Assembly: GCF_037440165.1 (NCBI RefSeq)
Contig: NZ_JBBIUQ010000008.1
Coordinates: 42,820-106,819, forward strand
Direction of reading: 5' to 3'
DNA: 64,000 nucleotides
DNA from: Ignavibacterium sp037440165
GTDB lineage: Bacteria > Bacteroidota > Ignavibacteria > Ignavibacteriales > Ignavibacteriaceae
Shown: in pieces, positions 53,074 through 61,400 of the stretch
Layout of the letters: each line of letters opens with the position of its first letter
How positions within the stretch are numbered: position 1 is the first letter of the stretch
Notes under the pieces: generated by a model
What the model was told of the DNA's origin: nothing
Databases searched by the model: none
The model's input: only the letters and a program-made list of their open reading frames with translations
Position numbers and translations under genes: made by a program

Positions 53074-54357
53074 TTATTTATTATAACGACCAGCCCTTTT
53101 TTCAATTCTTATTTCTTTCATTCTGGGTTTTTCATCAATCAAATTGATTGGAGTTAGTGAGGGAACTATACTCTCAGTGACATTTAATAATTCGATGAAA
53201 AGACTATGTAAGAAAATCATTGATGCCTGCTGCCGCTCAACCAATACCGAAAACATTTTCACAGGACGATATGGTACATCGGCGAAACCATCTTTATCTA
53301 AATCATAACCGTTGTTTTTACTCCAATAATTTTTTTCGAATATGTTAAAGCTGTTTTTACTGTTTGTAAGAACATCAAATGAGTTCGATATAAAATTGTT
53401 ATCGATGAAATAATTATTCATCGAATTTGCCATAAGCTTTATTCCCCAACCATTACTAATAAAATTATTTCTGCGCACTGTAATTCTGCTGCATCCTTCA
53501 AGATAAAGTCCGTTAGTATTTTTATTGAAATAATTTTGTTCAATAAGACAATCAGTTAAATCTTTTAACAAAACACCAAATGAAGCAGCTCCCCAATTGT
53601 TTATGAAGTGATTTCCTTTCATTGTAATATTTTTTGTGTACATAACAGCAACACCTGCACCATTGGATACAAATGTATTGTCAAAATAACTGCAGCTATC
53701 AGAAAACATAAAGTGCAAACCATATCGTAAATTATTTTTGCTGTAATTATTTTTTATCAATGAGTGCATTACAAACTCGAAGTAAATTCCGTCTCTGTGT
53801 CCGATAATCTGATTATTCTGAATAGTAATTCCTTTACTGTACCACAAGTGTATTCCGTTGCCTGAATTTGTTTCTGTTTTTGTATACGCTTCAATATGAT
53901 TGTTTTTAATTACACAGTTAAATGATTTAGCAAGATAAATTCCGAAGAAGTTATCTTTAAGAATATTATTTTCAATAACACAATTGCCTGCTTCGTCTAT
54001 CTTTACAGCTGCATTTTCTTTCAGGAAACTTATTCCCGCACCTTTTACCACTAATCCTTTAATTCTAACATTGTTCGCTGATACAGTGATAACTTCATCT
54101 TTCTTATTACCCTGAATTATAGGATAATTTTCACCAATTAAACTGATTGACTTATTTATCTTCAGGTTATCAACTTTATATGTGCCTGGCATAATTATAT
54201 ATTCATCACCATCGGCTGCCTTTTGAATTACTTCTGAAAGATTATCGTTTGGAGTAATAATTATTTTGTTCTGAGAATAGATAAGCTCAGCAGAAATTAT
54301 CAGAATGATTGTAAGAATTGTTTTGGGGATAGAAATTTTCGTTTGAGGTCTTAGCAT
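53074..54357 (-). CDS. nosD: Periplasmic copper-maturation protein NosD
   Basis: NosD is a right-handed beta-helix protein needed for CuZ assembly in NosZ. The 427 residues start with a signal peptide (KTILTIILIISAELIYSQNK), then a run of PbH1/CASH repeats (NNVRIKGLVVKGAGIS; NCVIENNILKDNFFGIYLAK; GNGIHLWYSKGITIQNNQI; FGVLLKDLTDCLIEQNYF). The C-terminal segment with YWSKNNGYDLDKDGFADVPY-type pattern is typical of NosD. It lies between nosL and nosF. Confidence 0.92.
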   Translation of the reverse strand: MLRPQTKISIPKTILTIILIISAELIYSQNKIIITPNDNLSEVIQKAADGDEYIIMPGTYKVDNLKINKSISLIGENYPIIQGNKKDEVITVSANNVRIKGLVVKGAGISFLKENAAVKIDEAGNCVIENNILKDNFFGIYLAKSFNCVIKNNHIEAYTKTETNSGNGIHLWYSKGITIQNNQIIGHRDGIYFEFVMHSLIKNNYSKNNLRYGLHFMFSDSCSYFDNTFVSNGAGVAVMYTKNITMKGNHFINNWGAASFGVLLKDLTDCLIEQNYFNKNTNGLYLEGCSRITVRRNNFISNGWGIKLMANSMNNYFIDNNFISNSFDVLTNSKNSFNIFEKNYWSKNNGYDLDKDGFADVPYRPVKMFSVLVERQQASMIFLHSLFIELLNVTESIVPSLTPINLIDEKPRMKEIRIEKRAGRYNK

Positions 54358-54441
54358 TTATCGATTATCGAGTCTATTAACATTTTATTCATTTCTCATT
54401 TACTTTATTCAGCTATCAGAGTGAAATATTCAATTTAGTAA

Positions 54442-54879
54442 CTATTGTTCTAAAGCCAATTTATTAACTTCACTGTAAGATAAAACTTCCCCGCCGTCTT
54501 TCAGTTTTATTTCATTTAATTTCTCTTCAGATGCAACACTTAATACATTCATACCCATGGGACTTCTGAAAACTTCGCTTTTAAGAAAGAAAGCTTTTCT
54601 TAAATCAATTAATTCTCCGGGATTTGAAAAGTCATTTACTAATTCTGAATGGATTTCGTCAGGATTTTTAATTTCCAAATTCTTAAACTGAAATAAGCAC
54701 TCAATTGAATCAAATTTATAAATTTTTCCTTTTGAAGTAACTATTTCGGCAGCATATTTATTATCAGTAATATTCATTTTACAGAAATCACAAATATCAT
54801 TTCCATAATCAATCGGTTCTGGCTGCGGTGAACAGGCAAACAATAGAATCAACGTAAAGAATAAAATCAAATTTTTCAT
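54442..54879 (-). CDS. nosL: Nitrous oxide reductase accessory lipoprotein NosL
   Basis: NosL is a Cu(I)-binding lipoprotein that hands copper to NosZ. The 145-residue protein has a signal with lipobox LFFTLILLFACSPQP (Cys at about 16), then the family Cys motif DICDFCKMNITDNKYAAEIV and KGKIYKFDSIECLFQF with a further Cys, plus PMGMNVLSVAS. It overlaps the upstream membrane-protein gene by 4 bases (ATGA type). Confidence 0.93.
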   Translation of the reverse strand: MKNLILFFTLILLFACSPQPEPIDYGNDICDFCKMNITDNKYAAEIVTSKGKIYKFDSIECLFQFKNLEIKNPDEIHSELVNDFSNPGELIDLRKAFFLKSEVFRSPMGMNVLSVASEEKLNEIKLKDGGEVLSYSEVNKLALEQ

Positions 54880-55457
54880 TTTTGCTTTCCTTTTTTCTTA
54901 TCAATCCAAATTGCAGCAACGGCTAACATAACAGAAGCCAAAATAATGAATGAAGAAATTGATGGAAGTGAAACTGCATTTATATTAAGAAGCTGTTTCG
55001 AACCAATCAATGGTGGTTGATATGTCATTCCGGGAACTTTTATTGGTGCATCTGGACTTAGGTTGTGTCCATAGTTATATCCCCACAGATAAAAATCGTA
55101 TAAACCAACCACGCCAAGAATTAAAAATAAAATTATCCAAACGTAAACTGTTTTCCTATTGCCTTTAACTGCATTGAACAAACCGAATAAAATCATAAAT
55201 GCAATTACATAAGGCATTATTGTTAATTCGGGAATATCATCAGGATTTATTGGTTTCATTCCTATATAATGATTTAAACCATTAATGTTTTGTAAATCAT
55301 TTTCTTTAAGACCAGTAATCTGATTTACCCAAATTCTTAATCCAAGTCCCTCGGGATACTGCGGAGCTTCGAGATTTATATTCCACAACGGGAAAAAAAA
55401 TACCCCGACAAGAATCAATGCCGAGGCAAATAATAATTTTTTAGAATTAGAGTTCAT
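54876..55457 (-). CDS. Nos-operon membrane protein of unknown function
   Basis: The 193-residue protein has four membrane helices (SALILVGVFFFPLWNINLEA near the N-terminus; YVIAFMILFGLFNAV; VYVWIILFLILGVVGLYDFY; SIIF-rich last helix) and a periplasmic loop rich in Tyr/Pro. It resembles no pathway enzyme; conserved position between cupin/nosZ and nosL fits the poorly studied membrane proteins of clade II nos clusters (for example NosB-like), but the identity is not established. It overlaps nosL by 4 bases. Confidence 0.7.
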   Translation of the reverse strand: MNSNSKKLLFASALILVGVFFFPLWNINLEAPQYPEGLGLRIWVNQITGLKENDLQNINGLNHYIGMKPINPDDIPELTIMPYVIAFMILFGLFNAVKGNRKTVYVWIILFLILGVVGLYDFYLWGYNYGHNLSPDAPIKVPGMTYQPPLIGSKQLLNINAVSLPSISSFIILASVMLAVAAIWIDKKKGKQK

Positions 55458-55471
55458 TTCACTGTCTCTGA

Positions 55472-55780
55472 TTACTTAATCATTATTAATAACATTTTAG
55501 TTTTCTCAAGTGCAACAAGCCCGTGAGGAATATTAGGAGGAAGGAGAATCATCTCTCCTTCCTCAACATTGTAAGGGCTACCTCCAATTGTAATGTTCAT
55601 TCTACCTTCAACAATTTGAACTAAAGCTTCGTATGGAGATGTATGTTCAGTAAGCGATTCATCTTCGTCAAAAGCGAATAATGTAACATTTCCATTTGGT
55701 TTTTTAATAATTTGTCTGCTTACTATTGACTTATCCTGAACATTTATAGCGTTAGCAAGTTTTTCGTTAATAATCTCCAT
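55472..55780 (-). CDS. Small cupin protein
   Basis: The 102-residue protein has a single cupin fold: EHTSPYEALVQIVEGRMNIT, the second motif GEMILLPPNIPHGLVALEK, with one His before and one His after. Small cupins in nos clusters are of unknown role; metal binding is possible (His in motif 1 and 2). It lies 12 bases after nosZ and 14 before the next gene. Confidence 0.8.
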   Translation of the reverse strand: MEIINEKLANAINVQDKSIVSRQIIKKPNGNVTLFAFDEDESLTEHTSPYEALVQIVEGRMNITIGGSPYNVEEGEMILLPPNIPHGLVALEKTKMLLIMIK

Positions 55781-55792
55781 TCGAAAGTTTTC

Positions 55793-57763
55793 TTATTTTT
55801 TATCCTGACTGCCAGTGAAATAAACTAATGGTACATCTGAGCCTGCTGGTGAGACTCTGACATATCCTTGCATTTCCTGATGTAGAGCTGAACAGAAATC
55901 AGTGCAATAGAAAGGATATACACCAACTTTAGTTGGTTTCCACAATATTGTTTTAGTTTGTCCTGGCATAATTAATATCTCTCCGTTGTTCATACCCTTA
56001 ATCGTAAACCCGTGTGGAAGATCCCAATCCTGTTCAAGGTTAGTAACATGAAAATAGACATTATCACCAACTTTTATTCCTTCAATATTATCAGGAGAGA
56101 AGTGACTTCTTATTGCAGTCATATAAACATGAACATTGTTTCCTTTTCTTTCAACACGCGCTTCTTTCTCACCATTAGTCTTATAGGGATGTTGATTTTC
56201 TTCAATCTTATAAAACTTCAGACTGTTCTTCATAATGACATCTGCAGGAATTGATTGAGCATAATGTGGTTCGCCGATAGTTGGAAAATCAAGAAGCATT
56301 TTCATCTTTTCGCCAGAGATATCTATTAGCTGTGCTGATTGAGTTAATTCGGGACCGGTTGGAAGATATCTGTCTTTTGTAATTTTATTCAGAGCAATTA
56401 CATATTTGCCCCAGGGTTTTTTACTATCGCCACCAGGAATATTGAGGTGTCCAATTGAATAATAAACCGGAATTCTGTCAACGACCTCCCAAGTGCCTAA
56501 TTTCCATTTCACAACTTCAGAAGAAACGAAACAAGAAGTATATGCATAACCATTCCCATCGAATTCTGTATGCAGAGGTCCAAGCCCGGGATTTTGCACT
56601 TCACCAGCTACTACTGCATCATATTTTAGAATAGGAATTCCATCAACTTCACCATCGAATTGTTTTTCTTCAATTGCTTTCATCATTTTTGAAAACGAAT
56701 GAACAGGAATTACTGTGGCAAGTTTACCGCCTGCAACAATGTATTCACCGGTTGGGTCAACATCAACTCCGTGAGGAGATTTTGGTGTTGGTAAATAATA
56801 AATCATTCCAGGACAATCTTTCGGATCGAGAACAAGAACTTCCTTTTTAATATCGCTGAATGCATAATGTTTTTTCTCATCAAAATAATTATGATAGTAC
56901 TCTGTATTCATCTTTTTAGCTTTACCTTCTTTAACATACTTTTCAGCTAGCTTCCAGTTTACTGCTGCAATAAAATCTTTATCATTTCTTGAGGCGTTGA
57001 TTTCTAATAATGTGTTAGCTTGTTCAGAGTTGTATGAAGTAAAAAATGCCCAGTCGTGTGAAGGACCTTTGCCGGCATGAGATAAATCATAATTAAATCC
57101 CGGTACAACAATTTGAAAAGCCAGATTCATTTTTTCAGTTTTCGGATCGAGAGCAATAAAACTAATTGTCCCTTTGAAGTTTTCTTTATAGGTAGAAATC
57201 GGAACATCTGCCTGCGGAATAGGAACACTGAATCTTGTTGATGCAACAATGTATTCTGTATTTTCAGTTACGAATGGTGAGGCGTGATTGCCTGCTGAAT
57301 TTGGTATTTCAACTATTTCTGTGGTTTCAAATGTTCTAAGATCTATCTTTGCAACGCGGGGAGTGTTATTTCCGTTAATAAAAATAAATCTTCCGTCTGG
57401 AACTCCGTCGGTCATTGAAAGTTCGGGATGATGAGAATCGTCCCACGGAATAAATCCATATGAAGTCATCAACATTGCTTTTGTTTCTTCAGAATATCCA
57501 TATCCTGTTTCCGGGTTTTGTGAGAACACAGAAATATTTTTGAATAATCTTCCTGAAGGTAAACCATAAACACCCATCTGACCGTTGAATCCACCTGAAG
57601 TAAACAGATAAAACTCATCGTAAGAGCCGGGAGCGACATAAACTTGTGATGCAACATCTCCGCTAATAGCATCTTTAGATTGCTGACAGCCAAAATAGAA
57701 AATCATAATGGATAAGATCGGAAAACCAATCATTAACCATTTTTTGAATTGAGAGTTAAGCAT
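55793..57763 (-). CDS. nosZ: Nitrous oxide reductase NosZ (clade II type)
   Basis: NosZ reduces N2O to N2 with two copper centres. The 656-residue protein has a Sec-type signal with a Cys at residue 26 (IFYFGCQQSK), so it may be a lipoprotein; no Tat twin-Arg is seen, which marks clade II. CuZ ligand candidates are H111/H112 (DDSHHPEL), NHASPF, SHDWAFF, HGVDVDP, PLHTEFD, IGHLNIPGG and EPHYAQS. The C-terminal CuA site is C620, C624, H628 and M631 (FYCTDFCSALHQEMQGY). It follows a c-type cytochrome gene by 25 bases. Confidence 0.97.
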   Translation of the reverse strand: MLNSQFKKWLMIGFPILSIMIFYFGCQQSKDAISGDVASQVYVAPGSYDEFYLFTSGGFNGQMGVYGLPSGRLFKNISVFSQNPETGYGYSEETKAMLMTSYGFIPWDDSHHPELSMTDGVPDGRFIFINGNNTPRVAKIDLRTFETTEIVEIPNSAGNHASPFVTENTEYIVASTRFSVPIPQADVPISTYKENFKGTISFIALDPKTEKMNLAFQIVVPGFNYDLSHAGKGPSHDWAFFTSYNSEQANTLLEINASRNDKDFIAAVNWKLAEKYVKEGKAKKMNTEYYHNYFDEKKHYAFSDIKKEVLVLDPKDCPGMIYYLPTPKSPHGVDVDPTGEYIVAGGKLATVIPVHSFSKMMKAIEEKQFDGEVDGIPILKYDAVVAGEVQNPGLGPLHTEFDGNGYAYTSCFVSSEVVKWKLGTWEVVDRIPVYYSIGHLNIPGGDSKKPWGKYVIALNKITKDRYLPTGPELTQSAQLIDISGEKMKMLLDFPTIGEPHYAQSIPADVIMKNSLKFYKIEENQHPYKTNGEKEARVERKGNNVHVYMTAIRSHFSPDNIEGIKVGDNVYFHVTNLEQDWDLPHGFTIKGMNNGEILIMPGQTKTILWKPTKVGVYPFYCTDFCSALHQEMQGYVRVSPAGSDVPLVYFTGSQDKK

Positions 57764-57788
57764 TGATACCTCCTGATAAATTAGTTAA

Positions 57789-58277
57789 TTATTTTCCTAC
57801 TTCCCTGAAGTATTCCAAAATAGCCCTGGCATCATCAAAGGATAAATTTTGATTTGTCATTTGGGTCATATATTCAGCTAAAAGTTTTTTTACGACAGGG
57901 TGTTTCTCCTGCATTTCGATAGGATTCAACATCATATTCATAACAAACTCAGGTGTTCTTCTTTTTAGAACATCTCTTTGAGCTGGACCAACATATCGTT
58001 CATCGAGTTTATGGCAGGCAAGACATTTTGTATTAAAAATTTCCCCGCCTTTTTTTACTAGTTTCGGGTCTATTGGGCCAAGTTCCAGTTTCTGTTTAAC
58101 AGGTCCAATTCCATTTTCCAATTCAAATTCAGATAAACCTGCATTTGGATCGTTTGCAATGGATTTTGTTTTACTAAAATCAGCTGCTTGCTGATCATCG
58201 CCACCACAGGCAGGCAATGAAAGAAATAATATTGCAATCGTGAAAAGAACAATCATCCGAGAAACATATTTTTTCAT
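57789..58277 (-). CDS. Monoheme cytochrome c lipoprotein of the nos operon
   Basis: The 162-residue protein has a lipoprotein signal (FLSLPACGG) and one heme motif CLACHKLDERYVGP, with a candidate axial Met in the MMLNPIEMQ segment. It is likely the electron donor to NosZ, encoded directly upstream of it. It is the first gene of the long nos transcript, behind two operator-like palindromes and a consensus promoter. Confidence 0.87.
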   Translation of the reverse strand: MKKYVSRMIVLFTIAILFLSLPACGGDDQQAADFSKTKSIANDPNAGLSEFELENGIGPVKQKLELGPIDPKLVKKGGEIFNTKCLACHKLDERYVGPAQRDVLKRRTPEFVMNMMLNPIEMQEKHPVVKKLLAEYMTQMTNQNLSFDDARAILEYFREVGK

Positions 58278-58295
58278 GTCTGACTCCTTTTTCCT

Positions 58296-58311
58296 AAGAT
58301 TTATTTGTCTG
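58296..58311 (-). promoter_or_regulatory. Operator-like palindrome, proximal, before the nos operon
   Basis: AAGATTTATTTGTCTG matches the CAGA-N8-TCTG motif with one change (A for C at position 1), again followed by ATTAAA. It lies 19 bases upstream of the cytochrome c start, within the transcript, downstream of the promoter at 58372. Confidence 0.6.
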
Positions 58312-58351
58312 ATTAAAAACTAAACCAAAATAAATATGCATATTATAAATT

Positions 58352-58367
58352 CAGATTTTTTTGTCTG
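58352..58367 (-). promoter_or_regulatory. Operator-like palindrome, distal, before the nos operon
   Basis: CAGATTTTTTTGTCTG (CAGA-N8-TCTG) followed by ATTAAAGATAA, just downstream of the -10 box. It is placed to repress by blocking transcription start. Confidence 0.75.
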
Positions 58368-58371
58368 ATTA

Positions 58372-58400
58372 AAGATAAGAAGAATATTAATTCCTGTCAA
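58372..58400 (-). promoter_or_regulatory. Promoter of the nos operon
   Basis: On the minus strand TTGACA (58400-58395), a 17-base spacer and TATCTT (58377-58372) directly precede the distal palindrome and point to the cytochrome c gene and nosZ. Confidence 0.75.
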
Positions 58401-58416
58401 GTAAAATTTTGGAAAT

Positions 58417-58439
58417 AAAAAACCCCGCCGAAGCGGGGT
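58417..58439 (-). terminator. Rho-independent terminator of the large secreted-protein gene
   Basis: On the minus strand ACCCCGC-TTCG-GCGGGGT (58439-58422), with a stable TTCG loop, is followed by a T-run (down to about 58417). It ends the 1841-residue gene just before the nos promoter. Confidence 0.95.
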
Positions 58440-58463
58440 ATGATTTGAAGCAATAAAGTTTAA

Positions 58464-61400
58464 TTACTTCAGAAGAACCATTTTCTTCGAATCAACGAAC
58501 TTGCCGTTTTGAAAATCAACTGCACTAATCCTGTAGAAATAAATTCCCGATGCAAGATTAAATTTGGATGCATTAAGTTCATAGGTATAATATCCTGCTG
58601 AAATATCGCCGCTAACCAATGTAGCAACCTTTTCACCAGTAATGCTGTACAATTCAATTTGAACTCTTGCATCAAAAGGAAGCTGATAATCTATTCTTGT
58701 TGAAGGATTGAACGGGTTTGGATAGTTCTGACTCAAAGAATACTGATTTGGAATTCCAATCTCAACCTCAACAATATCAGAATAAGAATAAGTGCCATCG
58801 AGATCAACGATTTTTAGTCTGTATGAGAACTTACCTGATTTAAGTCGTGAGTCTCTGTAACTGTAATTTTGAGGTTCGGTTGTAGTACCTGCAGATTTGA
58901 TGAATGCTATTTTGCTCCAGCTTTCTGAATCAGATATTTTCCTTTCAACTTCGAAACCATTGTTGTTTGATTCAATTGCAGTACTCCAGTTAAGAATTAC
59001 ATCTCTGTCAGTAACAGAAGCTGTGAAATTAGTTAATTCAACCGGAATACTTGCATCGGTTCTATAAGCACCAACTCCATTGTTCGTAGCCAAAACGAAA
59101 ACATTTACTGTAAGATCGTTATTAACCTGGAAGTCAACATCTCCTGCACCATTAGGATTCGTAGCAGAACCCATTGTTGGTGTAACGCCGTATAAAACAG
59201 CATCTGCCGGAACTCCATTTGGAATTCTTAATACTCTGGCGTTATTATTTCCGGAACCATATGCGAATACAGCAACATATTCATCACTACCAACATTACC
59301 GAGGTATCTTATTGCATTTGAGCCTGTTGCAACAATTGTTCCTGGCAGGATTCCAATCAGTGTTCCATTTGCCTGATATTTTCTTGCATTCTGTCCGTTG
59401 GCATTCCAGTAGAAACCACCATCTGGTAATGGACCAACTGTCGCGTTGCTAATACCAGATGTTAGTGCATCGCTGCAATTTATTACTTGCGGAATATGAT
59501 TGAATAGACCACCGGTCATTGTCCACTTATATACTTTATGCTGTCCAGTTGTAGCGCTAGCTGCCCAGATTTCAGCTGTACCAGCGGAATAGTCACCAAC
59601 CACAGTGATTTTATCACCAAGTCTTACTGCATCGCCAAGATATGTGAATAGAGTATCAGGAACTGAAGTTTCATTATCCCATTTATAAATTTTAAATGCA
59701 GAAGTACTTGCATTAGTTGTCAAATTTGCACCGATTATTTTTCCATCAGATGTTACTCCGATGTCATTAAGTGCAAAGGTTCCACCACTGATACCAGTAG
59801 TGTTTAATGTTCCTACATCATTTCCAGTAGCAGCATCTAAAATTCTCACGAACAAACCACCGTTTCTGCTAACTACAAATACTCTATCATTTACAGCTTC
59901 AGTACCATCAGATGTTTTTCCGTATGCTAAGCCTCTTTCAGTATCTGTACCGAACCAGCTTGGTAGATTGCTTGTTGAAACTGCTCTTTGCCATAAAGAA
60001 ATCAAAGGTTCTTTAACAACAAGAACGCCTGAAACATTATTCACACCATCCCAGAAACCACCACCGAATGAGTTATAACCTCCGTAAACATAGTCACCTC
60101 CGAATACATTGAAACGGCTTGCATAATAATAAGTTCCAGGAGCTAATGTTGAACCAATCATAGCCATATATTCATCATTGTTTCCAACATCAACATTGTA
60201 AACGGCTGGAATCCAGTTAGTCCAGGTTGCCGGATTTGTATTTGATGAGTTTACTCCAATCCACGCCTGAATGCCAACACCAGGTCCAGGTTGGTTAGTT
60301 ATTCCATCAATCCAAATCTGAGCGTAAATAGTTGTTGAACCACCGACATAAATTGTGTCTGTTGGAGGCCATTGTAAATTAGCCCAGCCAATGATAGCTG
60401 TTGGATTTTCATAAGCACCTAAAGTCGGGGTCAATGGATCTCGGACTGCTCCAAGAATATCAGTAGTAATTCCGGCTACTGGTGTGCCAGCGTCAATTAC
60501 TGGTGAACTAAAAAGTGGTCTCAGGTCAGAGACTGAAGCAAATTGTGGATCAGCACTAATTGAATTTGCATCCTGCGTTGAAGCTGTTTGCCAATCCACT
60601 AGTGTTAGTGTATTTGTTGTACCCCACTGACCGAGTGTACCGCCAGTTCCACTTGTGAAGTAATCATTATAATTCAAATTCCAGGATGTTGCAGTTGTAT
60701 TTGTAAATTGGGCTGCGTAATGTACTCCTGTTCCAGAACCATTTGCTCTCTGATTATGGAATACATTATCAATAACAACAAAATTAGTTGCAGCATCTCT
60801 TTTTAGAATTGCACCTGTAGTTCCGCCAGTTACATTAGATCCTGAAATTAATATGGAGTTGTAATAGATTTCCATTGAGTTGGCTGAATATCCAAAATAG
60901 TCTATGCCTCTTACTGTTCCTGCAGCGTTTTGCTGACCAATGGAAATCACATTATTGGCAATACTAACTGTCATATTAACTCCGCTAGCACCAATAATAT
61001 AAATACCAGTCAAAGTTGGTGAAGCATTTGTGCTTTGTAAGTTATAAATCTGATTTCCAACTATATCAGTTTCTTCAGCTCTTCCAAGATATATACTCTG
61101 AATAGTGGTTGCTGTTGATGGAGCTGTTTGATAAATCAAATTACCAACAGCATCATTGTTAAGTGAACCGGCGCCACCTTGAATTGTGATTGCACGAGTT
61201 GAGAAATCTTTGAATTCACAATTAGTGATTAGGTTATTTTGACCTGTAAAGGTTGTGAATAAATATACTCCAACCGCATAAGGAGTTGCTGATTGAATTG
61301 GTTGGAAGAGACAATTCTCGATAAGATTATTATTGCTTCCACTGCCCGCAGCAAGAATTAAACTGCCCGAACCGGTACTTGTATTCTGACTTTCGATAAT

